This document shows, piece by piece, positions 16,224 to 23,929 of a DNA stretch of 37,091 nt. Both the position numbers and the translations under genes were made by a program. The DNA comes from Akkermansia muciniphila (GTDB lineage: Bacteria; Verrucomicrobiota; Verrucomicrobiia; Verrucomicrobiales; Akkermansiaceae), in contig CAMDCV010000039.1 in assembly GCA_945890645.1 (NCBI GenBank), positions 1 through 37,091 on the forward strand, given 5' to 3'. The notes below the pieces were generated by a model, which made no database searches, had not been told where the DNA came from, and was given only the letters and a program-made list of their open reading frames with translations. The stretch's first letter is position 1, and each line of letters starts with the position of its first letter.

Positions 16224-16760
16224 TTATTTCGCCTCAATTACGATGGCATGCTCTTCGTAGTCAATTCGGCAATTGGTCGAGGAAGCTATGTATTCTAAAA
16301 CCTTCGCTGCGGGAATATTGGCAAGCTTCAGTGTGACGGATTTTTCCTTCAATTTCCCTTGGGGGTCCCTCAGGATAAAATTCGGGGTGAATTTTTGTTT
16401 TGTGGCGTTTTGCACTTGGACGGTGAGGGTGTCTAAGCATTCTGAGACGGTGGCGTCGGAGTAGTCGACTTGAGGAAGCATGGTGCTCTTCATGGTGATT
16501 TGCCGTTGTGTGGCGGCAATTTTCGTGCGATTCAGCATTAACTGACTCAGTTGATAGCGCGCATGAGGGTTCTGTGGCTCCAGTTGGAGTACAGCACGAA
16601 ATTCTTTTTCGGCCGTTGTGACATCGCCGCGATTCACAGCGAGCACGCCGCGAGTGTAGTGGCTTTGGACCGTGCTTTTTACGTCGCTGACGGGTTGACC
16701 TTGTTGGGCCATGAGCGAAGAAATACTCAATAACAAGAAGCTGGCGAGGATGGTTTTCAT
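16224..16760 (-). CDS. Exported protein with TPR and STN-like (secretin/TonB short N-terminal) region
   Basis: A 178-residue protein with a signal peptide (MKTILASFLLLSISSLMAQQ). Residues about 32-68 look like one TPR unit: a short helical pair with GVLAVNRGDVTTAEKEFRAVLQLEPQN. The last 85 residues contain VSECLDTL and a pattern ending VLEYIASSTNCRIDYEEHAIVI. That pattern matches the STN-like fold common in Verrucomicrobia, with a strand, then xVLxxIA, then a strand. Such proteins are periplasmic and of unknown role. The frame is open to 16934, but the upstream part lacks a signal peptide at the right place, so ATG 16760 was chosen. Confidence 0.6.
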   Translation of the reverse strand: MKTILASFLLLSISSLMAQQGQPVSDVKSTVQSHYTRGVLAVNRGDVTTAEKEFRAVLQLEPQNPHARYQLSQLMLNRTKIAATQRQITMKSTMLPQVDYSDATVSECLDTLTVQVQNATKQKFTPNFILRDPQGKLKEKSVTLKLANIPAAKVLEYIASSTNCRIDYEEHAIVIEAK

Positions 16761-16866
16761 GAGTTTGGGTTCACGTTTTTTCGTGTATAGGTTACAGTGC
16801 CAGAACTGCAGAAAATGACAAGTGGAAAAATCGAAAGGGATGCTCAAAATTTGACTTGAGAGAAAA

Positions 16867-18753
16867 TTACGTTGGATGTGTTTGAGATGATTGTCGATCC
16901 TGTCCTTTTTCCATCCAAATCGCCAGCAGGGCAAGGTCAGCGGGGGTGATGCCGCTGATTCGCCCGGCTTGTCCCAGTGTGCGGGGCTGGATTTGTTGCA
17001 AGCGCGACTTGGCCTCGGTTTTCATGCCGTGGATGACTTGGTAGTCGATCCAGGCGGGGATGAGTTTTTCTTCCTGACGTGCCATGCGATCAATCTGAAC
17101 TTGTTGGCGGTCGAGATGTCCAGCGTATTTGACTTCGGTTTCAATGAGCGGCCAGAGAGAGTCTGGGTAGCGTGCGAGCATCTCGGCCGGGAGGTCGGTC
17201 CAGGTGTTTTCCATGCGACGGAACCATAGGTCGAGCTTGATGCCCTCGTGGTTGGTTTTGGGGACCCATTGATGAGCGTCATCGAGGAGGTTGATTTTCT
17301 CTGCGGTGCGGCGGCTGCGTTCTGGTGTGGAGAGACCGATTTCCGTGGCAAGGGGCGTGAGGCGAATGTCTGCATTGTCCTGGCGGAGTAGCAATCGATA
17401 CTCGGCGCGGCTGGTAAACATGCGGTACGGCTCGGTGCAACCGCGGGTGACGAGGTCATCGATCATTACGCCGAGGTAGGCCTGATCTCGTCCGAGAACC
17501 AATGGCGGTCGTCCGAGAACTTTGAGCGCGGCATTGGCTCCAGCTAAAAGCCCCTGCCCTGCTGCTTCCTCGTAACCAGAAGTGCCGTTGATTTGTCCGG
17601 CGAAATAGAGGCCGCCGACGGTTTTTGTTTCGAGAGTTGGGTGGAGTTGGGTGGGTGGGCAATAGTCGTATTCCACTGCGTAACCGGGTCGCACGATTTC
17701 GCAGCGCTCTAAACCGACGATGGTGCGTAGGAAAGCTAACTGGACTTCGTAGGGCAAAGAAGTTGAAACGCCGTTGACATAGAATTCTCCGGTGTGGCGA
17801 CCTTCGGGTTCGAGGAAGATCTGGTGGCGCTCCTTTTCCGCGAAACGGACGACTTTGTCTTCGATGGACGGGCAGTAGCGCGGTCCGACGCCTTCGATGA
17901 TGCCGCAATACATCGGTGATTGGTCCAGGTTATTGCGGATGATTTCATGAGTAGCGGGGTTCGTGTAGGTCATGAAACACGGCATTTGTTCCACGTGGAA
18001 CATTTTATCCGACCAAGGGTTCAGGGTGAAGATGTCGTTATCACCGCGTGTTATGGTGTCGTAGAGGTAACTGAAATGGGGAATGGGAGTATCTCCGCCT
18101 TGGATTTCGCAGCGGTCGAGACCGAGAGAGCGGCCATTGAGACGGCAGGGCGTGCCGGTTTTGAAGCGTTCGACGGTGAAGCCGAGATCCTTGAGGCTGT
18201 CGCTGACCGTGGAACTGGCATCGCCCATGCGCCCGCCCTTTTCGTTGCGGAGTCCAACGTGCATGAGGCCACGCATAAAAGTGCCCGCACTGAGCACGAC
18301 TGACTTCGCCCGGAACTGCATGCCGAGGCTGGTGGTGATGCCGGTGATTTGATCGTTCTCTACCAATAAAGAGCCAACGTTGCCTTGCTGCAGGTCGAGG
18401 CCAGGGGTGTTTTCCAGAATCCACTTCATACGGAACTGGTAGGCCTTTTTGTCGCACTGGGCACGCGGGGCACGGGCGCTGGGTCCCTTGCTGGCATTGA
18501 GCATGCGCCATTGGATCGCCGTGGCATCGGTGTTGAGTGCCATGGCTCCGCCGAGGGCATCGATCTCCCGCACCATGTGGCCTTTGGCTAGTCCGCCAAT
18601 GGCGGGGTTGCAGCTCATCTGACCAATCGTGTCGAGATTTTGTGTCAGCATCGCGACCGAGCAACCGAGTCGGGCGGCAGCGAGTGCAGCCTCGATTCCA
18701 GCGTGGCCGGCACCGATGACGAGCACGTCATAGTCTTTTGGATAAACAAACAT
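16867..18753 (-). CDS. mnmG: tRNA uridine-5-carboxymethylaminomethyl modification enzyme MnmG (GidA)
   Basis: With MnmE, MnmG modifies the wobble uridine of several tRNAs (cmnm5U34), using FAD and a folate. The product has 628 residues (E. coli 629). The FAD-binding glycine motif [12 protein letters not shown] is at about residues 12-23. Conserved blocks [25 protein letters not shown] and [21 protein letters not shown] follow. The second glycine-rich motif is [21 protein letters not shown]. The C-terminal helical domain that binds MnmE and tRNA ends near [15 protein letters not shown] chose ATG 18753 over the frame's ATG at 18780. Residues 251-256, MFHVEQ, are encoded by a perfect parS palindrome. 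rsmG, parA and parB, frequent neighbours, are not here. Confidence 0.97.
   Translation of the reverse strand: MFVYPKDYDVLVIGAGHAGIEAALAAARLGCSVAMLTQNLDTIGQMSCNPAIGGLAKGHMVREIDALGGAMALNTDATAIQWRMLNASKGPSARAPRAQCDKKAYQFRMKWILENTPGLDLQQGNVGSLLVENDQITGITTSLGMQFRAKSVVLSAGTFMRGLMHVGLRNEKGGRMGDASSTVSDSLKDLGFTVERFKTGTPCRLNGRSLGLDRCEIQGGDTPIPHFSYLYDTITRGDNDIFTLNPWSDKMFHVEQMPCFMTYTNPATHEIIRNNLDQSPMYCGIIEGVGPRYCPSIEDKVVRFAEKERHQIFLEPEGRHTGEFYVNGVSTSLPYEVQLAFLRTIVGLERCEIVRPGYAVEYDYCPPTQLHPTLETKTVGGLYFAGQINGTSGYEEAAGQGLLAGANAALKVLGRPPLVLGRDQAYLGVMIDDLVTRGCTEPYRMFTSRAEYRLLLRQDNADIRLTPLATEIGLSTPERSRRTAEKINLLDDAHQWVPKTNHEGIKLDLWFRRMENTWTDLPAEMLARYPDSLWPLIETEVKYAGHLDRQQVQIDRMARQEEKLIPAWIDYQVIHGMKTEAKSRLQQIQPRTLGQAGRISGITPADLALLAIWMEKGQDRQSSQTHPT
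17987..18002. promoter_or_regulatory. parS: parS site (ParB-binding palindrome) inside mnmG
   Basis: TGTTCCACGTGGAACA is a perfect 16-bp palindrome and equals the parS sequence used by ParB in Pseudomonas and many other bacteria. It lies within the mnmG coding sequence, where it specifies MFHVEQ on the minus strand. ParB loads on such sites as a CTP-dependent clamp and organises the origin region for segregation. Confidence 0.9.
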
Positions 18754-18822
18754 GGGCAAAGTGGAGGCGAATCTTAGCACGAGTCCGCACGTGCGACCAC
18801 TGAATTTTTGAAATCGGTCAAT

Positions 18823-18838
18823 TGTTCCACGTGGAACA
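18823..18838. promoter_or_regulatory. parS: parS site between cdd and mnmG
   Basis: A second perfect TGTTCCACGTGGAACA, extended by AT/AT to a 20-bp palindrome at 18821-18840. It lies 70 bp upstream of the mnmG start and 4 bp beyond the cdd stop codon. It is 836 bp from the copy inside mnmG. A ParB complex here could also influence mnmG transcription. Confidence 0.9.
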
Positions 18839-18841
18839 ATT

Positions 18842-19228
18842 TCAGCGATTCAGTATCCCCTCACTACTGCGTGGCAGGAGTTGCTCGAGGGTGAAAATCA
18901 GTTGTTCGTTGCGATTGCAGAGAATGATCTCCGAAATACCAAATTCTGCCATAACCTGTCGGCATGCGCCGCAGGGTGACACGGGAGTATCGGTATCGGC
19001 GACTACCACGATCCGAATTAGTTCTCGGGAACCCGCAGCAATGGCGGAAGCGATGGCGACGCGCTCTGCGCAGATGGTAAGGCCGAAGGAGAGGTTTTCG
19101 ACATTGCAGCCCGTGAAAATGTTTCCTTGGGCGTCTAGGACGGCCGCGCCGACGTGGAAAGTGGAATACGGGGCATAGGCGCGGTCGCGAGTTTGCCAGG
19201 CGAGGTCGATGAGCGGTGTCCAGTCCAT
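18842..19228 (-). CDS. cdd: Cytidine deaminase
   Basis: Cytidine deaminase converts cytidine and deoxycytidine to uridine forms in pyrimidine salvage. The 128-residue protein has the size of the small homotetrameric class. The zinc site is complete: Cys53-Ala-Glu55 (in TICAERVAI) with the catalytic glutamate, and Cys86-Gly-Ala-Cys89 (in SPCGACRQV). The substrate-binding region [13 protein letters not shown] lies near residue 18. The frame is open upstream to 19408, but this would run into the end of the IS630 element, and the family starts near [10 protein letters not shown], so I chose ATG 19228. The insertion sequence lies 96 bp upstream of the start and may have displaced the original promoter. 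Confidence 0.94.
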   Translation of the reverse strand: MDWTPLIDLAWQTRDRAYAPYSTFHVGAAVLDAQGNIFTGCNVENLSFGLTICAERVAIASAIAAGSRELIRIVVVADTDTPVSPCGACRQVMAEFGISEIILCNRNEQLIFTLEQLLPRSSEGILNR

Positions 19229-19323
19229 GGGACGAGGGTAGCGGATAATGGGTATGAAGGGAAATAGAAAAACAGGGAGAGTGTCACTCTCGGAGCCTGT
19301 TATGGTAGCACTATTTATCATTC

Positions 19324-20471
19324 TAGACTGTTTGCCAAAAATAATTGCCGAAATGCGAAAATAAAAATTGTACAAGCGTTTGAATTGCTTCAACATGAGG
19401 CATCTCACGTCCGCGCATTACTCCTGATCTTGATTCCTGCACACTCCCTGAGTTTGTAGTAGCCAAGCATGCGTGCGCGAACGAGAAGGCGCGCAAGCGC
19501 CTTGATGCCATTCACTTATTACTGCTTGGTGTTGATTACCAACAGGTGCTGCTTTTTTCTTGTGTCAAAGAAAGAACCCTCCGTCTTTGGGTCAGTCGCT
19601 ACAACGAATTAGGAGTCGACGGTCTCATCTACCGCCCACAAGCGGGTCGCCCACGTAAAATGAAGCCGCCTCAAGTTACCAGTGAGATTATCCCCTTGCT
19701 GGAAGACCCATCGCTCGCTGAGCAAACTCACTGGACGCTCACCAAATTGCATGGATATCTCAAAGAGCAAAAAGACATCGATGTCTCCTACCGCACGCTT
19801 CATCGTTACATCAAGGAGCAAAATTACGTTCGTCGTATTCCGCGCCCCATGCCCGAACCGCCAAACAAAATTGCCTGGCAGCAAAGCCGTGAAGAATGCG
19901 CCCAGCAGTTGATCGAGGCCATCAACGATCCACAAAAAGTTGTTTATTTTTCAGATGAAGCGGGATTTGAGGGTGATCCACGACCGCGACAAAAATGGGT
20001 CAAGCGCGGCAGTAGTCCGACACAACCTTACTTCGGCGCACACGTTCGCAAAAACATCGTCGCAGCGGTTCATCCTGAGAGTGGAGACTTTGTCAGCCTC
20101 ATCGTTCCCCATAATGACAAGGAAGTCTTTCAAGCCTTTCTCGATACCTTTGCCCAGGAAGTGCCGCAGCAAGAAGGAAAGGAAATTGTTCTCGTGCTCG
20201 ACAACGCCAGCTGGCACAAGGCAAAAAGTTTGAATTGGCATCACATCAAACCATTTTATTTGTCGGCCTATAGCCCCGATTTTAATCCTATCGAGAGGCT
20301 GTGGCAACACATCAAAAGCCAGCACCTAGCGGGCTATATCACCAACAAAGGCAGTGAGCTGGAGCAAAAGCTCTTCGACATATTACAATCACTCTTGCGA
20401 ACTCCCGACAACGTCCAATCCATCTGCGCTAATCGATCCTTTAACGGCACGTAATTTTGGCAAACAGTCTA
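19324..20471 (+). mobile_element. Complete IS630-family insertion sequence
   Basis: The ends are perfect 15-bp inverted repeats: GACTGTTTGCCAAAA at 19326-19340 and TTTTGGCAAACAGTC at 20455-20469. Each end is flanked by the dinucleotide TA (19324-19325 and 20470-20471), the target duplicated by IS630/Tc1 elements. The element proper is 1144 bp, a normal size. The transposase stop codon directly abuts the right repeat. The intact ends suggest recent arrival, while the transposase reading frame is interrupted near its start. Confidence 0.95.
19546..20454 (+). CDS. IS630-family transposase (N-terminus in another frame)
   Basis: A DDE transposase. The listed frame begins at a GTG, but homology continues upstream in the same frame to about 19426, through KHACANEKARKRLDAIHLL, the start of the usual helix-turn-helix. 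That stretch has no start codon. ATG 19395 opens another frame, giving MRHLTSAHYS then TGA at 19425-19427. A +1 shift there joins both into a 352-residue protein of normal family length. The catalytic core is intact: first Asp in YFSDEAGFEG, second Asp in VLVLDNASWH, Glu in SPDFNPIERLW. The recognition helix (VKERTLRLWVSRYNELG) is within the listed frame. Without the shift, a product starting at GTG would lack part of its DNA-binding domain and may be inactive. Confidence 0.85.
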   Translation: MLLFSCVKERTLRLWVSRYNELGVDGLIYRPQAGRPRKMKPPQVTSEIIPLLEDPSLAEQTHWTLTKLHGYLKEQKDIDVSYRTLHRYIKEQNYVRRIPRPMPEPPNKIAWQQSREECAQQLIEAINDPQKVVYFSDEAGFEGDPRPRQKWVKRGSSPTQPYFGAHVRKNIVAAVHPESGDFVSLIVPHNDKEVFQAFLDTFAQEVPQQEGKEIVLVLDNASWHKAKSLNWHHIKPFYLSAYSPDFNPIERLWQHIKSQHLAGYITNKGSELEQKLFDILQSLLRTPDNVQSICANRSFNGT

Positions 20472-20511
20472 ACCGTACAACCATTAAAAGCACGGATTTT
20501 ACAAGCTTTTG

Positions 20512-20592
20512 GAACCGCGAAATACACAAAATACACGAAAGCAGGGGTTGTTATGACTGGTTTAGAGATAGGCTGGGAGGCGAGACGCCTCC
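20512..20592. repeat. Short degenerate repeat and 7-bp hairpin between IS630 and the DUF6580-like gene
   Basis: At about 20515-20541 a unit like GAAATACAC is repeated imperfectly (CGCGAAATACAC, AAAATACAC, GAAAG). Such runs occur between genes in many PVC-group genomes. At 20576-20592 GGAGGCG-AGA-CGCCTCC forms a tight 7-bp hairpin with no T run. The 207 bp from the insertion sequence to the next gene contain no supported gene. Confidence 0.5.
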
Positions 20593-20678
20593 GCCAAATG
20601 TGTCGTTTTATTTGATGCATTTTTGATAGGAACAAATTTCGCTGGCATGGGGCTTGGTTTTGTGGCACATGAGGTTCC

Positions 20679-21248
20679 ATGCATCGTTGGTTTTCGTTTG
20701 TGGCACTGCTGGTTTTGTTGATTGCTTTCCGTTTGGTGGGCGCTTGGCAGGGCTGGATGAATGTTTCTCCCCTGCCCGCGCTGTTTCTGCTGTGTATGGT
20801 TTGTTTCAAGGGTCATGATCGCTGGCTGCTACCGCTGGGCGCTTGGGTCATTTCGGATCCGTTGTTGAATTTGTTTTATGGGCAAGAGTTGCTGGTTTGG
20901 GATCAGCTTGGATTGCTGCTGGGTCTTGGCGCATCGGTATCATTGGTGCCTTGGGTGAAGGCTTCGTTTTCGTTTGGCAGAGCTTGTTTGGGTTCAGTGC
21001 TGGCGGCGGTAGTGTTTTATTTGGTGACGAATACGATATCGTTTTTTGCCTTGCCCGAATTTTATGAGCGCAGTTGGCAGGGCTTCGTGCGAGCGCAGTG
21101 GACGGGGCCTGTAGGCTTTGGTCCGACTTGGGTCTTTTTGCGCAATGCGTGTGCGGCCAATCTGCTGTTTACGACTCTTTTTCTGCTTGCGCTCCGCCCG
21201 CTTTCCTCGTATCTCCCTGCGCCTCTTGCAGGTTCGCCTTCCCGCTGA
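20679..21248 (+). CDS. DUF6580-like integral membrane protein
   Basis: A 189-residue membrane protein with about five hydrophobic helices. Near the N-terminus it has NVSPLPALFLLCMVCF, and a charged loop GHDRWLLPLGAWVISDPLLNLFYG. These match the pattern NFSPxxAxALFxG, then a loop, then PLxxMxxSDxxLxxxYG, of the DUF6580 family. Its role is not known; some members resemble the substrate-binding components of vitamin transporters. The stop is 23 bp before pdhA on the same strand, so it is probably cotranscribed with the E1 genes. Confidence 0.65.
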   Translation: MHRWFSFVALLVLLIAFRLVGAWQGWMNVSPLPALFLLCMVCFKGHDRWLLPLGAWVISDPLLNLFYGQELLVWDQLGLLLGLGASVSLVPWVKASFSFGRACLGSVLAAVVFYLVTNTISFFALPEFYERSWQGFVRAQWTGPVGFGPTWVFLRNACAANLLFTTLFLLALRPLSSYLPAPLAGSPSR

Positions 21249-21271
21249 TTCATCTTATTGCACCATCGCTT

Positions 21272-22354
21272 ATGTCCTTTCCCGCAGCTTCTTCGCATCG
21301 TCTGGATTTTGCTTCATCGTCGATCAATCGCGCGCTGACCGCTGAACAAAAAGTGCAATTGCTTCGCACGATGATTCGCATCCGCCGCTTTGAGCAAGCT
21401 GCACTAAAATATTACAATGCGGGTCGTATCGGTGGTTTCTTGCATTTGTATATTGGCCAAGAATCAGTTGCTGTCGGCACGATTTCCCTTTGCGGCGAAA
21501 ACGATCACAACATCACCGCCTATCGCTGCCACGGGCACGCCATCGCCAGTGGGATGAATATGAATGAGTGCATGGCGGAGCTTTTCGGCAAGGCCACAGG
21601 ATCCGCCAAGGGCAAAGGTGGTTCGATGCACTTGTTTGCACCGGACAAAAATTTCTGGGGCGGTCACGGCATTGTCGGTGGTCAAACTCCGCTCGGTCTG
21701 GGTCTTGCTTACGGCTTGAAATACAAAGGTTTGCAGGGATCTGCGCTTTGCTACATGGGCGATGGCGCGGTCAATCAGGGAGCGTTTCACGAATCGCTGA
21801 ACCTCGCTGCTTTGTTTGAATTGCCCGTCGTTTATATTATCGAAAACAACGGCTACTCGATGGGCACTTCGCAGAAGCGTTCTTCGGCGTATCGCGGATG
21901 CTTGGCCCAGCGCGCTGAGGCTTACGATATGGAGTGGGATCTCATCGATGGCTCCGACATTTACGAAGTGCGTGCCAAAACTCAGATCGCCATGGAGCGC
22001 GCGCGCAAGGAATCGCGTCCGACCGTTTTGGAAATCTCGACCTATCGCTACTACGGCCACAGCGTTGCCGATGCGAATGCGAAAAAATATCGTTCGCCTG
22101 AAGAGATTGAGAATTACAAAAACAATCACGATCCGATCAACACTTTCCGCACTCGCTTGATTCAAGAAGGCGTCATCACGCAGGAACAAGCCGACGCGAT
22201 CAATAAAGAAGCCGCCGATGAAGCCGCCGCCTCTGTGGCTTTTGCCGATGCCTCACCTGCTCCGACAATCGAATCGATCATGGATGATGTCTATTGGGAA
22301 GTCGATGAAAAGACCGTCGCCGGCCAAACAGGTCGCCATTTCTTTAACGACTAA
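21272..22354 (+). CDS. pdhA: Pyruvate dehydrogenase E1 component, alpha subunit
   Basis: E1-alpha and E1-beta decarboxylate pyruvate on thiamine diphosphate and reductively acetylate the E2 lipoyl group. The 360-residue product has the thiamine-diphosphate motif from GDGAVNQGAFHE at about residue 163 to ENN at 191-193. The loop with the phosphorylatable-type segment YRYYGHSVADANAKKYRSPEE is also typical of E1-alpha. An N-terminal block RRFEQAALKYYNAGRIGGF agrees with the family. The frame is open to 21074 upstream, overlapping the DUF6580-like gene in another frame; the family start is near MSFPAAS, ATG 21272. Pyruvate rather than branched-chain 2-oxoacid specificity is the best reading but is not proven. 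pdhB follows 62 bp later. Confidence 0.93.
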   Translation: MSFPAASSHRLDFASSSINRALTAEQKVQLLRTMIRIRRFEQAALKYYNAGRIGGFLHLYIGQESVAVGTISLCGENDHNITAYRCHGHAIASGMNMNECMAELFGKATGSAKGKGGSMHLFAPDKNFWGGHGIVGGQTPLGLGLAYGLKYKGLQGSALCYMGDGAVNQGAFHESLNLAALFELPVVYIIENNGYSMGTSQKRSSAYRGCLAQRAEAYDMEWDLIDGSDIYEVRAKTQIAMERARKESRPTVLEISTYRYYGHSVADANAKKYRSPEEIENYKNNHDPINTFRTRLIQEGVITQEQADAINKEAADEAAASVAFADASPAPTIESIMDDVYWEVDEKTVAGQTGRHFFND

Positions 22355-22416
22355 ACGAAGTACGATACCCTTAGTAGTTCCGATCAAATCACTCAATACC
22401 CTTTAGCAACTGGAAT

Positions 22417-23400
22417 ATGCGCACACTGACCTACAGAGAAGCCCTTCGCGAAGGCATGGATGAAGAACTGGCCCGCGATGAAAATGTCGTGTTGATGGGC
22501 GAGGAAGTTGCCCAGTATAACGGTGCTTACAAAGTCACCGAAGGCTTGTGGAAAAAGTGGGGCGACAAACGCATTGTCGATACACCGATTTCCGAAGCGG
22601 GTTTCATTGGCATGGGCATTGGTGCATCGATGCTCGGCGTCCGTCCCGTCATGGAGCTGATGTTTTGGTCATTTCACTCCGTTGCCTTTGACCAACTCGT
22701 GAGCAACGCTGCCTGCGTTCGCTACATGTCAGGTGGCTTGATCAATTGCCCCATCGTGGTGCGTGGTCCGGCGAACGGCGGCACAGCCGTGGGCGCGACG
22801 CACTCGCACATTCCCGAGGGGATGTTCGCAGCATTTCCTGGCTTGAAAGTCGTGGCACCAGCAACTCCTGCCGACGTCAAGGGTCTAATCAAAGCGGCGA
22901 TCCGCGACAACGACCCAGTGTTTTTCATGGAAAATACCTTGCTCTACGGAACTTCTGGTCCCGTACCTGATCCGGCAGATGGTGATTTTGTGATTCCGTT
23001 AGGTGTCGCTGATTTGAAACGCGAGGGTTCCGATCTGTCGTTGATCGCTCATGGTCGTTCGGTCATTCATTGTTTAGAGGCCGCGGAAACGTTGCAACGC
23101 GATCACGGGATTTCCTGCGATGTGCTCGATCTGCGCACCATTCGCCCGCTCGATCAAGAAGCGATTTTTAAGACCGTGCGCAAGACGCATCGTGTGGTGT
23201 TAGTCGATGAATCAAAAGCGTTCGGCGGTGTTTCCGCGATGGTTGCGACATTGATCCAAGACCATTGCTTCGATGATCTCGATGCCCCGATCAAGCGTGT
23301 CACCTCGCTCGATGCCCCGGCGATCTACTCACCATACGTCGAGAACGAACAATTGCCGAATCCACGCCGTATTGTCGAAAAAGTTCTCACGATTGCATGA
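22417..23400 (+). CDS. pdhB: Pyruvate dehydrogenase E1 component, beta subunit
   Basis: The 327-residue product matches the length and motifs of E1-beta (325-330). The N-terminal block TYREALREGMDEELARDENV is followed by VVLMGEEVAQYNGAYKVTEG, the E1-beta signature in which a glutamate activates thiamine diphosphate. RIVDTPISEAGFIGMGIGASM and the C-terminal half (RTIRPLDQEAIFKTVRKTHR, VTSLDAPAIYSPYVENEQLPN) are all conserved. It forms the heterotetramer with the product of the gene upstream. The E2 gene lies about 6.4 kb away on the opposite strand, and no E3 gene is in the window. Confidence 0.94.
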   Translation: MRTLTYREALREGMDEELARDENVVLMGEEVAQYNGAYKVTEGLWKKWGDKRIVDTPISEAGFIGMGIGASMLGVRPVMELMFWSFHSVAFDQLVSNAACVRYMSGGLINCPIVVRGPANGGTAVGATHSHIPEGMFAAFPGLKVVAPATPADVKGLIKAAIRDNDPVFFMENTLLYGTSGPVPDPADGDFVIPLGVADLKREGSDLSLIAHGRSVIHCLEAAETLQRDHGISCDVLDLRTIRPLDQEAIFKTVRKTHRVVLVDESKAFGGVSAMVATLIQDHCFDDLDAPIKRVTSLDAPAIYSPYVENEQLPNPRRIVEKVLTIA

Positions 23401-23474
23401 ACGCAAGATTCTTTATCCCAGCAGCATTTTCTGTTTGACCCAACCCCTTCTCCTTCCTTAGTATTACGCCCGTC

Positions 23475-23849
23475 ATGAAAAACCTTTTTCTGTCCTCTCT
23501 CTGCGCTGTGACCGCCCTCGGTCTTTCTTCCTGCTGCTGCTTGTTCGGTAGCAACAATAGCTACAAATCCAAAGAAACCGTCTTGGCTGGTCATAAGACC
23601 GTGACCAAAGAGGTAACCGTGTCAACTGGTTCGAAAGGTGGAATCGAAACCCGCACCGTAACGGAAAAAGTTCCAGTTTACAAAGAGAAAACCAAGACCC
23701 ACCACGTTCGCTGCGTGCGCTCGTACTGCCCAAAGCGTGGCGTATGCGGCACAACCAGTGATACCATCGTCAAAATGTCCACGGGTCAAGGTGGTGTAGG
23801 CAGTCCGCACATGGGCCTTATTCCGACCATGAAGCCCTTGGCTCCTTGA
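23475..23849 (+). CDS. Small lipoprotein of unknown function
   Basis: A 124-residue protein with a type II signal peptide: MKNLFLSSLCAVTALGLSSC, with the lipobox LSSC and a cluster of four cysteines or near-cysteines (CCCLFG). The mature part is rich in Lys, Thr and Val, with alternating polar and hydrophobic residues (KTVTKEVTVSTG, RTVTEKVPVYKEKTKTHH), which suggests beta structure. Another cysteine pair, in VRCVRSYCPKRGVC, could form disulfides. I do not recognise the family. It follows pdhB by 74 bp on the same strand and has a strong terminator 26 bp after its stop. Confidence 0.75.
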   Translation: MKNLFLSSLCAVTALGLSSCCCLFGSNNSYKSKETVLAGHKTVTKEVTVSTGSKGGIETRTVTEKVPVYKEKTKTHHVRCVRSYCPKRGVCGTTSDTIVKMSTGQGGVGSPHMGLIPTMKPLAP

Positions 23850-23874
23850 TCGCTTTACTCATGAAATTTTCCCT

Positions 23875-23905
23875 ACGCACGGAGATAACTCCGTGCGTTT
23901 TTTTT
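23875..23905 (+). terminator. Rho-independent terminator after the pdhAB region
   Basis: ACGCACGGAG (23875-23884) pairs perfectly with CTCCGTGCGT (23889-23898) around an ATAA loop, followed directly by a run of eight T residues. It ends the plus-strand transcript that carries the lipoprotein and perhaps pdhAB. No T run is present for the opposite strand. Confidence 0.95.
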
Positions 23906-23929
23906 GCCAAAAGGAAATTCGTTGCTGAA

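Noticed and set aside
19323-19511. Minus-strand frame of 62 codons in the left part of the IS630 element
   Set aside because: It starts and ends within the insertion sequence opposite the transposase and has no domain.
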